64,000 bases of DNA from Paragemmobacter straminiformis (GTDB lineage Bacteria > Pseudomonadota > Alphaproteobacteria > Rhodobacterales > Rhodobacteraceae): NCBI RefSeq assembly GCF_014243445.1, contig NZ_JACLQD010000004.1, forward strand, positions 310,001-374,000, written 5' to 3'. Position numbers and translations under genes: made by a program. Every line of letters begins with the position of its first letter. Positions within the stretch are counted from its first letter, which is position 1. Below the pieces are notes generated by a model. That model saw only the letters and a program-made list of their open reading frames with translations, was not told the DNA's origin and did no database searches. Shown here one piece after another: positions 37,957 through 46,220 of this stretch.

Positions 37957-38458
37957 GCGCGGGGCGCGGGGCGGCGGGGTGCAAGCTTGCCTCGCGGCGC
38001 AGGATCATGTCGCGGACGGCGGGTGTGCCCAGAAGGTCCGTCCGGTCCACGCGTGAGACCAGCGAAGCGCCCCAGGCGAGGGCGAATTCGACCGAGGATG
38101 CTTCGGACCGGCACGCGCCGACAATCACGCTGGGAAAGGGCAACGGGTCCTGACCAAGGGCGATTGTGCCATCAGCCCCGACCCAGTCGGCGGGATCGAA
38201 CAGCACGGCGCCTGCGATGCGCAGGGAAAGGTGGTCTGCCGCGACGCGGTGGAACACCGCTACGGCGGGTCCGCGTGCCACAATCCACGCCATCGGATGC
38301 GCGGCCAGACACGCCGCGACCCGCGCGCGCGCCGTGGCGCAGGGCAGGTCGCTGCCGAGCTGGACTGCCCCGGCGGGATTGTCCTGCGACCCCGCAAAAC
38401 CGGCCAGAGCCTGCCGCCTGCCCTTTGCCTGTGGGGCATGGAGGTGGATGAGCCGCAC
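37940..38458 (-). CDS. RBBP9/YdeN-like alpha/beta hydrolase, nucleophile missing
   Basis: About 172 residues from a GTG at 38458 that overlaps the stop of the FAD-NAD(P) gene (TAGTG). The order of segments follows the RBBP9/YdeN serine hydrolases: a WIVA strand, a cross-strand AGAVLFDPADW, and LPFPSVIVGACRSEASSVEFALAWGASLV. At the nucleophile elbow, where GHS(L)G or AHSLG is expected, the sequence reads ARGPA, so the catalytic Ser and preceding His are gone. It is probably a non-catalytic partner of the FAD protein, or a substrate-binding relic. Confidence 0.65.
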   Translation of the reverse strand: MRLIHLHAPQAKGRRQALAGFAGSQDNPAGAVQLGSDLPCATARARVAACLAAHPMAWIVARGPAVAVFHRVAADHLSLRIAGAVLFDPADWVGADGTIALGQDPLPFPSVIVGACRSEASSVEFALAWGASLVSRVDRTDLLGTPAVRDMILRREASLHPAAPRPALSPQP

Positions 38459-39903
38459 TAGGCCACCTTTTCGCCGGATGCCGTTGCCAAGGGCGACAGG
38501 GTCCGCGCGATGCGCGTGGCGAGCGTCTTGGCCCATCCCGTTACTTCGGGCACGCCCATGAGTTCGCCGATGGTGCCACGCGCCAAGGGGCCTGCGACGA
38601 AAACCGTCGGATCGGGTTGCCCGTCGGGGCCGATCGCCTCGCCCGTGGCGGCGGTGGCGAGGCCAAGGCGCAGCGCGTCGGCGCGGATCGTTCCGGCGCT
38701 GGCCATCTGGCGCAGGAGCGGGTTGGTTTCGGTCACGCGGGCGTGGGCCGGTCCGGTTGCCAGCACCACGTGGTCTACCGACAGCGTGACGGCATCGCGG
38801 CCGTGGCGACGCTGAAGGGTGATCTCGATGGCGTCGGGCTTGCGTGTCACCGAAAGCGCCCGTCCGGCCAGTTGCGAGAGCTGTCCGCTTGCGGTCAGTT
38901 GCGCCAGAACGGTTGCGGTCTGGGGGGCGATGCGGAAGCGATGCACGTCCCATAGCCCGCGGAGATGGCGCAGGAAACGCCGCCGTTCGGCCAAGGGGAG
39001 GGCCGCCCAGATGATGGGGCCCTGTGCGCGCAAGCGGTCGAAAAGCGCGTGCCATGTCAGCCCGCGCGCGGCGTCGGCCGCCAGATCGCGGCGGACCCGC
39101 CGCAGCAGGCCAAGGGCGGTGCGGCAGGGGTCGGCGCTGTAATCGGCGGCCGTTTCGGCCTGTGTCGGGCCGTGGCCCTGCGACAGCCGCCCGTGGCGGG
39201 AGGACAGGAGGATCGGTCCGCTGTGGCGACGGGCGTGCAGGCTGGCCACCACATCGGCAGCCGTCAGCCCGCTGCCCAGCACCAGCACCCGCGCCGACGG
39301 TTCGACAGCGTCGAGCGCATCGGGCGCGAAGGCATCGGCCACAAGGCGGGGATCCTGCCCGATGGCGGCATATTCGGCAGGAAGCGCGGGGGCGGGATGG
39401 GAGAGGGCAAGGACGAGGATATCGGCCTCGAGGCTGGAGCCGTCGTCCAGTCCGATCCGGTGGGTCTGCCCTGTCCGTTGCGCCGAAACGGCGCGGGCGC
39501 GGATGTGGCTGATGCGGTGCGCGGCGAGTTGTGGTGCGAGCCGTGCCGCGACATAGGCCCCGAAGGCTTCGCGCTGGGCAAAGACCCGACCGTCGGCGAG
39601 CTGCGATCCGGCTGCGAGGGCGGGGGCGGCGGGGCTGGCGAGCCAGCGCTGGAAATCCTCGGGGTCGTCAGGATCGAGCGCCATCTTGGACTGCGGCACG
39701 TTCAGCCGGTGCGCCGGATCGGCGGTGCCATAGGCAAGGCCCGCGCCCAGTTCGTCGCGCGGTTCGACCACGACGATCTTGAGAGCGCCCCCGGCATTCG
39801 ACCGTGCCAGATGCCATGCCACCGCAGCCCCCGACAGCCCGCCGCCCAATATGGCGACGGTGCGCTGTGCGGATGAACGGGCGGCACTGTTTGAAAGAGA
39901 CAT
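38458..39903 (-). CDS. FAD-NAD(P)-binding protein
   Basis: A 481-residue flavoprotein of the FAD-NAD(P)-binding (HI0933/Pyr_redox_9-like) group. The dinucleotide motif GGGLSGAAVAWHL follows a short leader. HRLNVPQSKM and LVLGSGLTAADVVASLHARRH (second Rossmann motif) are typical. DHVVLATGPAHARV and VFVAGPLARGTIGELMGVPE close the FAD site. Such proteins accompany organosulfur or amino-acid oxidation genes, but the reaction is unknown. The upstream DNA carries the shared sulfur motif in the same orientation as at msuE. It is coupled to the RBBP9-like gene. Confidence 0.8.
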   Translation of the reverse strand: MSLSNSAARSSAQRTVAILGGGLSGAAVAWHLARSNAGGALKIVVVEPRDELGAGLAYGTADPAHRLNVPQSKMALDPDDPEDFQRWLASPAAPALAAGSQLADGRVFAQREAFGAYVAARLAPQLAAHRISHIRARAVSAQRTGQTHRIGLDDGSSLEADILVLALSHPAPALPAEYAAIGQDPRLVADAFAPDALDAVEPSARVLVLGSGLTAADVVASLHARRHSGPILLSSRHGRLSQGHGPTQAETAADYSADPCRTALGLLRRVRRDLAADAARGLTWHALFDRLRAQGPIIWAALPLAERRRFLRHLRGLWDVHRFRIAPQTATVLAQLTASGQLSQLAGRALSVTRKPDAIEITLQRRHGRDAVTLSVDHVVLATGPAHARVTETNPLLRQMASAGTIRADALRLGLATAATGEAIGPDGQPDPTVFVAGPLARGTIGELMGVPEVTGWAKTLATRIARTLSPLATASGEKVA

Positions 39904-39987
39904 CTGGTCCAGCTTTCCGGTTTCGCGTGGCGGACGGGCCTTAACGCGACTTGCTTTATAGATTTTATGAATGGGAGGGCCGGATAA

Positions 39988-40027
39988 TCCATTCCAAATT
40001 GGACAGGTCAGACAGATTTTTTATCTA
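39988..40027 (-). promoter_or_regulatory. organosulfur-region motif upstream of the FAD-NAD(P) gene
   Basis: On the minus strand: the palindromic AGATAAAAAATCT (40026-40014), 14 bases, then ATTTGGAATGG (39999-39989), 86 bp before the start codon. Over 40 bp it matches the element upstream of msuE at 31 positions, with all differences inside the spacer. Confidence 0.65.
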
Positions 40028-40098
40028 CAAATTCAGTAGTCTTTAGCCGGAGGGCCGAGCCTGACCGGAGCGGGAGAAGGAAACCGCTTTCGATCTGC

Positions 40099-40141
40099 GG
40101 AAAACAGGGCCGATCAACTGTTTTCGCCCCGGTTTTTGGAA
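40099..40141 (+). promoter_or_regulatory. dyad and motif variant upstream of ssuD
   Basis: GAAAACAG (40099-40106) and CTGTTTTC (40117-40124) form a perfect 8-bp dyad. CTGTTTTC is followed after 9 bp by TTTGGAAT (40134-40141), exactly as at msuE. It lies about 106 bp upstream of ssuD and points toward it. Confidence 0.5.
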
Positions 40142-40246
40142 TCGCCTTTCGGCCCGCGCCCCGTAAAATCGACAATATGAATCGTGTATTCGCGCGGCTG
40201 GGCTTTTGCCGCATCGCGCGGTCTGAACCCCAATACCGGAGCGCCC

Positions 40247-41383
40247 ATGACTGCCCCTGACATCTTCTGGTTCCTGCCCACTTCGGGCGACACGCGCTAT
40301 CTCGGGACTTCGGATTTCGGCCGCGCTCCGACGCAGGCCTATCTGCGCGACATCGCGGTGACCTCGGAGCGGCTGGGCTATGACGGGTTGCTGATCCCGA
40401 CCGGCGCAAGCTGCCTTGACCCTTGGGTCGTGGCGTCGAGCCTTGTGGGCGTGACCAGCCGGATCAAGCTTCTCGTGGCGCTGCGCACCTCGCTCGGGGG
40501 GCCGACGGGTTCGGCGCGGCAGGCGGCCACGCTGGATGCGGCGCTGGCGGGGCGGTTGCTGCTGAACGTGGTGCCGGGGGGCGATGCGGCCGAACTGGCG
40601 GCAGAGGGTGTCTACCTGTCGCATGACCAGCGCTACGAGGCGGCGGACGAATTCCTGACGATCTGGAAGCGCCTGCTTGCGGGCGAGACGGTCGATTTCG
40701 AGGGCGCGCATTTCAAGATCAGGGGCGCGCGCAATTTCCACCCCGCAGCGCAAGAGCCGCATCCCCCGCTGTATTTCGGCGGCTCGTCGCCTGCGGCGCA
40801 TGAGCTTGCCGCGAAACATGTCGATGCCTACCTCACATGGGGCGAGCCGCCCGAGGCGGTTGGCCAGAAGATCGCGGATGTGCGCGCCCGTGCCGCGAAA
40901 CAGGGGCGCAGCCTGCGCTTCGGGGTGCGTCTGCATGTGATCGCCCGCGAGACCGAGGCCGAAGCCTGGGCCGAGGCCGACCGTCTGATAAGCCGTCTGA
41001 CCGATGCCGAAATCGCAGCCGCGCAGGCCAATTACGCGCGGATGGATTCGGTCGGCCAGTCGCGCATGGCGGCCCTGCATGGCGGGCGGCGGGACAAGCT
41101 GGTTGTCGGACCCAACCTCTGGGCCGGTGTCGGCCTTGTGCGCGGCGGGGCGGGGACGGCGCTGGTGGGCAGCCCCGGGCAGATCGCGGAGCGGTTGGCC
41201 GAGTATCAGGCGCTGGGCGTCGATACCTTCGTGCTTTCGGGCTATCCGCACCACGAAGAGGCGATCCGCTTTGCCGAGCTGGTCTTTCCGCTGATCGGCA
41301 AGGCGCCGGTGACCCTGCGCGACAGCGCGCAGACCGGCGGGGCCTTTGACGTGCGCGCCTTGCAGCGGCAGGCGGCGAGCTGA
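40247..41383 (+). CDS. ssuD: FMNH2-dependent alkanesulfonate monooxygenase
   Basis: A 378-residue luciferase-like monooxygenase. It releases sulfite from C2-C10 alkanesulfonates using FMNH2 and O2. Signature stretches are [55 protein letters not shown] and [19 protein letters not shown], nearly as in E. coli SsuD. The active-site Cys in TGASCLD and Arg in HVIARET are present. FMNH2 would come from MsuE encoded at 51,162. It heads a plus-strand operon ending in serine O-acetyltransferase. Confidence 0.96.
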   Translation: MTAPDIFWFLPTSGDTRYLGTSDFGRAPTQAYLRDIAVTSERLGYDGLLIPTGASCLDPWVVASSLVGVTSRIKLLVALRTSLGGPTGSARQAATLDAALAGRLLLNVVPGGDAAELAAEGVYLSHDQRYEAADEFLTIWKRLLAGETVDFEGAHFKIRGARNFHPAAQEPHPPLYFGGSSPAAHELAAKHVDAYLTWGEPPEAVGQKIADVRARAAKQGRSLRFGVRLHVIARETEAEAWAEADRLISRLTDAEIAAAQANYARMDSVGQSRMAALHGGRRDKLVVGPNLWAGVGLVRGGAGTALVGSPGQIAERLAEYQALGVDTFVLSGYPHHEEAIRFAELVFPLIGKAPVTLRDSAQTGGAFDVRALQRQAAS

Positions 41384-41392
41384 GGGCGGATC

Positions 41393-42256
41393 ATGAACAT
41401 CATCGATATGCGTTGCCGTCCGGCCTATCTGCACGATTTCTTCGGCAAGACTCCCGGAACGCCCGAATATGACGTGGTAAAATGGCTGAACCGCCGTGTC
41501 GGCACCCGTGGCGATGTGGAGCATTTCACCCGCTCGGCCACGCCGGAGGGCTTTCTGGACGAGGTGCGCGATGCCGGTCTGAGCAAGGCCGTGGTCGTCG
41601 GGCGGCACACGCCGGGCCAGCACCTGCCGAACGACACGATCCACGGGATCGTCGCGGCCTCGCCCTTGCTGGAAGGGGTGGGATCGGTCGATCCCGAATT
41701 GCTTGGACCGCGCGCCGCGCTGGCCGAGGTTGACCGTGCCATCAACACCCTTGGCTTGCGCGGCATCGACATCGAACCCGGTTTCGGCAGCCCCGCCCGC
41801 TTTCCCGACGACCCGATCTTCCATCCGGTCTATGACCTGTTGCAGGACCTTGGCGCGCCGGTGTTCCTGATGACCGGACCGACGACGCCGGACCACCGTT
41901 TCAACGATCCGGCACCCGTCGCCAATGTCGCGCGCGCCTTTCCGAGGCTGAAGATCGCGGCCTATCACGGCTATTGGCCCAATGTGCAGCAGATCATCGG
42001 GGTGGCGTTCCGCTACGAGACGGTTTCGATCATCCCCGACATGTATCTGTTCCAGCCCGGCGGTGCGGCCTATGTCGAGGCGGTGAACAGCTTTCTTGGC
42101 GACCAGTTCCTGTTCGGCTCGTCCTATCCGTTCCGGCCGATCCGCCAGACCATCGAGGATTTCACGAAGCTCGGTTTCCGCGAGGACCGGCTTGATGCGC
42201 TGTTCCATGGCAATGCCAGCCGCCTGTTGGGGCTTGGGCAGGGGGCGGCGCGATGA
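41393..42256 (+). CDS. amidohydrolase-2-family protein with altered metal site
   Basis: A 287-residue TIM-barrel protein of the Amidohydro_2 superfamily. The fold signals are there (AVVVGRHTPG, GIDIEPGFGSPA, KIAAYHGYWPN, LFGSSYPFRP). The metal ligands are changed: the N-terminal D-x-H-x-H-P reads DMRCRP (His to Arg twice) and the late GSDYP reads GSSYP. Only the central His in AYHG is kept. It may be metal-free or use another mechanism. It sits 9 bp after ssuD and overlaps the GST-like gene by 4 bp, so a role in organosulfur use is likely. Confidence 0.75.
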   Translation: MNIIDMRCRPAYLHDFFGKTPGTPEYDVVKWLNRRVGTRGDVEHFTRSATPEGFLDEVRDAGLSKAVVVGRHTPGQHLPNDTIHGIVAASPLLEGVGSVDPELLGPRAALAEVDRAINTLGLRGIDIEPGFGSPARFPDDPIFHPVYDLLQDLGAPVFLMTGPTTPDHRFNDPAPVANVARAFPRLKIAAYHGYWPNVQQIIGVAFRYETVSIIPDMYLFQPGGAAYVEAVNSFLGDQFLFGSSYPFRPIRQTIEDFTKLGFREDRLDALFHGNASRLLGLGQGAAR

Positions 42257-42978
42257 CGGTGCCGCCGCTTCGTCTGCATGTCGAGGCGTGGTCGCTGTGT
42301 CCGCAGGCGCAGCGGGTGAAGATCGCGGCGGGGCTGCGCGGGCTGGCGGTCGTGCATCGGGTCACGAGCGGCGGGGAGCCGCAGTCGACCGCCATCGTGC
42401 CGACGGTGCTGACCCTGTCGCGCGCGGGTCTGGCCGACCATGTGCTGACCGACGGGCTGGCGATGGTCGAGCTGGTCGAGGACCTGTTTCCCGCACAATC
42501 GCTGCATCCGCGCGATGCGGGCGTGCGGGCGGTGCATCGCGAGCTTATGGCGCTTGGGGCCGAGGCCCAGACGCGCCTGTCGCGCGCGACGCGCGAACGC
42601 AATCCGCAGGACCTTGACCTTGCGCTTGGCGGTTTGCAGGCCCGGCTTGCCCGGATCGAGACCTTGCTTGCGGCGCATGCCTATCGCCCCGGTCACGGGC
42701 TGAGCAATGTCGATGTGGTCTTGGCCCCGACCCTGTGGCGGTTGCAGATCCTTGACGGGCAGGTGCAATCGCATCTTCTTTCGGGCCATCCGCGCCTGCG
42801 GCACTGGGCGGAGTGGCTGGTCGGGCAGCCGGTTGTGCGCGACACGCTTTCGGCCGAGGCGGCGGACCTGTATTTCGCGGTATTGCACGCGCGCAGGGCC
42901 GCGATCGTGAACCCCGATATTGCCGTGGCGTGGCGCGCGCTGATGGGGCCGGAAATCGGATTGCGTGGCGCGGGCTAG
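42253..42978 (+). CDS. glutathione S-transferase-like protein
   Basis: A 241-residue protein with a thioredoxin-like N-terminus (LRLHVEAWSLCPQAQRVKIAAG, split), a cis-Pro region (IVPTVLTL) and an all-alpha C-terminal domain. The Cys of LCPQAQ is in the position of the catalytic Cys/Ser of beta- and omega-class GSTs. It is translationally coupled to the amidohydrolase-like gene (ATGA at 42253). It may handle a thiol adduct during sulfonate metabolism; this is inferred from position only. Confidence 0.65.
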   Translation: MTVPPLRLHVEAWSLCPQAQRVKIAAGLRGLAVVHRVTSGGEPQSTAIVPTVLTLSRAGLADHVLTDGLAMVELVEDLFPAQSLHPRDAGVRAVHRELMALGAEAQTRLSRATRERNPQDLDLALGGLQARLARIETLLAAHAYRPGHGLSNVDVVLAPTLWRLQILDGQVQSHLLSGHPRLRHWAEWLVGQPVVRDTLSAEAADLYFAVLHARRAAIVNPDIAVAWRALMGPEIGLRGAG

Positions 42979-43089
42979 AAAAAGCCCATCGCACGGGGCC
43001 CCAAAAAGAGAATGCCCATCCATTGGAGGCGCGCGCGATCTGCGTTAGGCAGAGGCATCTGTGCCGGTCGCACAAGGGGAGCCGTGACG

Positions 43090-44013
43090 ATGAACGACCT
43101 GCGACCTGCCACCCCGCCTGCCGTGCCGGTGCTGGCCGATGTGACCGCGCGTCTACGGCTGATCCGGACCGTTTCGCAGCAGCGCCGCTACAAGGGGCGT
43201 CCGACGCCGACATTGCCGTCGAAACGCATCGTCGACGATATCGTGCAGGACACGGTCGGCCTGCTGTATCCGCGCCATTTCGGCCCCGAGGGCCTGACTG
43301 CGGCCGATACCGACGGCTTTGTCGCGCGCAACCTTGCCTCGGTCATGACGCGGCTTGCCCAGCAGGTGCGGCTTGAGCTTTTGCTGGCCGAGGACGCGCG
43401 GGAGGGGCAGTGCAGCGAGAAGGCAGCCGCTATCGCGCAGGACTTCGTGCAAGGTCTGGTGCGCGTGCGCGACATCCACGACACGGACATCGGCGCCGCC
43501 TATGATTCCGACCCGTCGGCGCGCAGTCTGGACGAGATCATCTTCTGCTTTCCGGGCAGTGCCGCGATCCTGCGCCACAGGATTGCCCATGATATCCACC
43601 GTCTTGGCGCGCCGATGCTGGCGCGTATCATGGCCGAGCTGTCGCATTCGCGCACGGCCATCGACATCCATCCCGGTGCGCAGATCGGGCCGGCGTTTTT
43701 CATCGACCACGGCACGGGTGTCGTCATCGGGGAAACCGCCCGCATCGGGCGCAATGTGCGGCTCTACCAGAACGTCACCCTTGGCGCGAAGCGCTTCGAG
43801 GCGGATGAGAACGGGGTTCTGATCAAGGGGCAGCCGCGCCATCCGGTCGTCGAGGATGATGTGGTGATCTATGCCGGGGCGACGGTGCTGGGCCGTATCA
43901 CCATCGGCAAGGGATCGGTGATCGGCGGGGGCGTGTGGTTGACGCGCAGCGTCATGGCGGGGTCGGTCGTGAGCCAGGCGAATGCGCAACTCGAGGGGCC
44001 GCCCGCCCCGTGA
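43090..44013 (+). CDS. serine O-acetyltransferase (EpsC-type)
   Basis: A 307-residue enzyme making O-acetylserine, the acceptor for sulfide in cysteine synthesis. The C-terminal left-handed beta-helix has hexapeptide repeats from about 195 (IDIHPGAQIGPAFFIDHGTG, VVIGETARIGRNVRLYQNVT). The catalytic Asp/His pair lies in FIDHGTG. The N-terminal helical domain (about 1-190) is longer than in classical CysE and matches the EpsC/CysE long form. It closes the ssuD operon, linking sulfite release to cysteine formation. Confidence 0.92.
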   Translation: MNDLRPATPPAVPVLADVTARLRLIRTVSQQRRYKGRPTPTLPSKRIVDDIVQDTVGLLYPRHFGPEGLTAADTDGFVARNLASVMTRLAQQVRLELLLAEDAREGQCSEKAAAIAQDFVQGLVRVRDIHDTDIGAAYDSDPSARSLDEIIFCFPGSAAILRHRIAHDIHRLGAPMLARIMAELSHSRTAIDIHPGAQIGPAFFIDHGTGVVIGETARIGRNVRLYQNVTLGAKRFEADENGVLIKGQPRHPVVEDDVVIYAGATVLGRITIGKGSVIGGGVWLTRSVMAGSVVSQANAQLEGPPAP

Positions 44014-44041
44014 GGTGCTGACCCGCCGCATCGGCAGGGAA

Positions 44042-44084
44042 AAAAGGGCGGGCCGGGCGCAGGGTTTGCCTGCATCCGGCCCGC
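44042..44084 (-). terminator. rho-independent terminator of the msuE–sfnB operon
   Basis: On the minus strand, GCGGGCCGG / CCGGCCCGC with an inner GCAGG/CCTGC stem, followed by CCTTTTTT. It is 50 bp past the sfnB stop and ends the ~7.6-kb minus-strand transcript. Confidence 0.9.
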
Positions 44085-44135
44085 AAGCCGTTGGCACCGA
44101 TCACTCCTGCCGGTGCCAGCGGCTGTTTTCGGGCA

Positions 44136-45380
44136 TCAGCTCCACGCGTGCAGCGGAGGATTGACGCCGTTCAGGTAGTAGTTGCCGAGGATGGCATATT
44201 TCCACCGCACGGGATCGTGCAGCGTGTGGGTGCGGGCGTTGCGCCAATGCCGGTCGAGGTTATGTTCGGCCAGGGTTGAACGGGTGCCCGCGAGTTCGAA
44301 GAGTTTGTTGGTCGCCTGAATGGCGATTTCCGTCGTCAGGACCTTGGCCTCGGCGGTCTTGATCTGGGCGCGGGCGACGCTGTCGGCCGAGGGGGCGCTG
44401 ACGGCGGCATCCACGGCCAGACCGGCCTGATCGAGCACCGCTTCGGCGGCGTTCGCGCGCAGCACAAGGTCTCCCACGGCCTGGATGGTGTAGGGATCCT
44501 GCGAGGCATGTTCGAGACCGCTGTCCACCCATGCGCGGCTGCGGTGCCTGACGAAATCGACGGTGTCGCGGATGGCCGCGCGGGCGATGCCCAGATCGAC
44601 GGCGGCCTGAATGATCTGGAAGATCGCGCCGTCGGCGGTGGGTTCGGCATAGCCTTTCCAGCCCGGCACCAGATGGGTTTTCGGCACCTTGACGTTCGTC
44701 AGCGTCACGGTTCCCGAAAGGGTGGTGCGCTGGCCGAAGCTGGACCAGTCGTCGATCACGCTCAGACCTTCGGCCCCGCGGTCGGCAATGGCATACCAGG
44801 CCCGCCCTTCGGCATCGAGCGCGACGATGGGCACCAGATGCGCGAGAAGCGCGCCCGATGCATAGAACTTGCGGCCATTGACGAGGACATGGTCACCCCT
44901 GTCCTCGAATTTCGTTTCGAAATCGACGGCGCGTTTCGAGCCGAATTCCGAGAAGGCATTGCCGAAGCGGGTGCCCGACAGCACCTCGGAGAAGAGCAGT
45001 TCCTGCTGGGCCTTGTCCGAGACGGTGCGGATGGCCGATACGACGCCGAGGTGGTTCTGCGGCACTTGGCCAAGGCTCGGGTCGGCTTCGGAAATGATTG
45101 CGATGACGCGGTTGATCGTCACCCAGCTTGCGTCAAGCCCGCCGAATTCCCGAGGCACGTTGATGGCCCAGAGACCGCTTTGCGAAAAGGCGTCAAGCTC
45201 GGCCTGGGGCCAGACGCGGTTGCGGTCGCGTTCGGATGCGCCCTTGGCGAAGTCGGCAGCCAATCTGCGGGCGATGTCGATGGCCTCGGCCTCGGTCTTG
45301 ATGACATGCGCCTTTTCCTTGGGGCGCGCGACGGGAGGGACGGGGGCGCCCTTGGGGTCGGGGCGGGTGTGTAGGGTCAT
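44136..45380 (-). CDS. sfnB: SfnB-family sulfur acquisition oxidoreductase
   Basis: A 414-residue flavoprotein of the acyl-CoA dehydrogenase fold, SfnB/DszC branch. The N-terminal helical domain contains GLWAINVPREFGGLDASW, and the middle domain NGRKFYASGALLAHLVPIVA and GTVTLTNVKVP. LAGTRSTLAEHNLDRHWRNARTHTLHD (read in parts) is the branch's C-terminal signature. These enzymes are FMNH2-dependent and help release sulfur from sulfones. Last gene of the minus-strand operon, 5 bp after livF. ATG 45380 is chosen. Confidence 0.9.
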   Translation of the reverse strand: MTLHTRPDPKGAPVPPVARPKEKAHVIKTEAEAIDIARRLAADFAKGASERDRNRVWPQAELDAFSQSGLWAINVPREFGGLDASWVTINRVIAIISEADPSLGQVPQNHLGVVSAIRTVSDKAQQELLFSEVLSGTRFGNAFSEFGSKRAVDFETKFEDRGDHVLVNGRKFYASGALLAHLVPIVALDAEGRAWYAIADRGAEGLSVIDDWSSFGQRTTLSGTVTLTNVKVPKTHLVPGWKGYAEPTADGAIFQIIQAAVDLGIARAAIRDTVDFVRHRSRAWVDSGLEHASQDPYTIQAVGDLVLRANAAEAVLDQAGLAVDAAVSAPSADSVARAQIKTAEAKVLTTEIAIQATNKLFELAGTRSTLAEHNLDRHWRNARTHTLHDPVRWKYAILGNYYLNGVNPPLHAWS

Positions 45381-45384
45381 GGTG

Positions 45385-46161
45385 TCAACTCCTGACTTGG
45401 ATAGGGGGAGCGGCGGTTGCGGCGCCGCCCAGATAGCTGGCCTTGATATCCTCGCGTCCGGCCAGTTCGGCGGCGGGGCCGCACAGCACGCTGCGGCCGT
45501 TTTCGATGACCGTGGCGTGATGGGCATGTTTCAGGGCGACCGAGGAATTCTGCTCGGCCACCAGCAGCGTCAGTCCGGTTTCGCGGTTCAGCCGCGACAG
45601 GGCTTCGAAGATTTCGGCGACGACCAGCGGGGCAAGACCCATCGACGGTTCGTCCAGAACGAAGACCTCGGGGGCGGCCATCAGGCCGCGCCCGATGGCG
45701 GCCATCTGCTGTTCGCCCCCCGAGGTCAGGCCCGCAACCGAGCGCCGCCGTGTGGCAAGGCGCGGAAAGAGGGCATAGACCTGCTCAAGCCCGGCGGCGA
45801 TGCGCGCCCGGCCGAAGCCGCGCCCGACCGCGCCGGTGACGAGGTTTTCCTCGATGGTCAGCGACTTGAACAGGCGCCGGCCTTCGAGAACGGGCACCAG
45901 ACCCTTGCGGATATGGGCGTCGGGGCTGGCCGAGGTCACATCCTGACCGCGAAAGCGGATGTGGCCCCGCGTGATCCGTCCCCGCTCGGCCGGCAAAAGG
46001 TTCGACGCGGCCTTGAGAAGCGTGGTCTTGCCCGCGCCGTTCGCCCCGAGGAGGGCTGCGAATTCGCCGCTGCGGACCGTCAGGCTTACGCCGTGCAGTG
46101 CTGCGATGGCGCCGTTGTAGCTTGCAGCCACATCTTCGAATTCAAGGATGACGTCCGACAT
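45385..46161 (-). CDS. livF: branched-chain-type ABC transporter ATPase (LivF-like)
   Basis: A 258-residue ATPase of the LivF type. Walker A GANGAGKTT, signature LTSGGEQQMAAIGRGLM, Walker B FVLDEPSMGLAPLV and the LivF-specific LVPVLEGRRLFKSLT are clear. With LivG, LivH, LivM and the binding protein it makes a full HAAT importer. The neighbours msuE, sfnG and sfnB suggest that the cargo is an organosulfur compound rather than leucine. ATG 46161 is preferred to longer frames. Confidence 0.9.
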   Translation of the reverse strand: MSDVILEFEDVAASYNGAIAALHGVSLTVRSGEFAALLGANGAGKTTLLKAASNLLPAERGRITRGHIRFRGQDVTSASPDAHIRKGLVPVLEGRRLFKSLTIEENLVTGAVGRGFGRARIAAGLEQVYALFPRLATRRRSVAGLTSGGEQQMAAIGRGLMAAPEVFVLDEPSMGLAPLVVAEIFEALSRLNRETGLTLLVAEQNSSVALKHAHHATVIENGRSVLCGPAAELAGREDIKASYLGGAATAAPPIQVRS

Positions 46162-46185
46162 CGCGGTTCCTTTGCCGAAAGAAGG

Positions 46186-46212
46186 GGGCGGGCGGGAGGA
46201 GGCCGCCCGCCC
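46186..46212 (-). terminator. intra-operon hairpin between livK and livF
   Basis: A perfect 10-bp GGGCGGGCGG / CCGCCCGCCC stem with a 7-nt loop, directly after the binding-protein stop and 25 bp before the livF start. Such hairpins usually protect the upstream mRNA and raise binding-protein output. Confidence 0.65.
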
Positions 46213-46220
46213 GCGGGCAA

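Noticed and set aside
40043-42208. 721-codon frame opposite ssuD and the amidohydrolase-like gene
   Set aside because: Antisense of a clear SsuD; no domain of its own.
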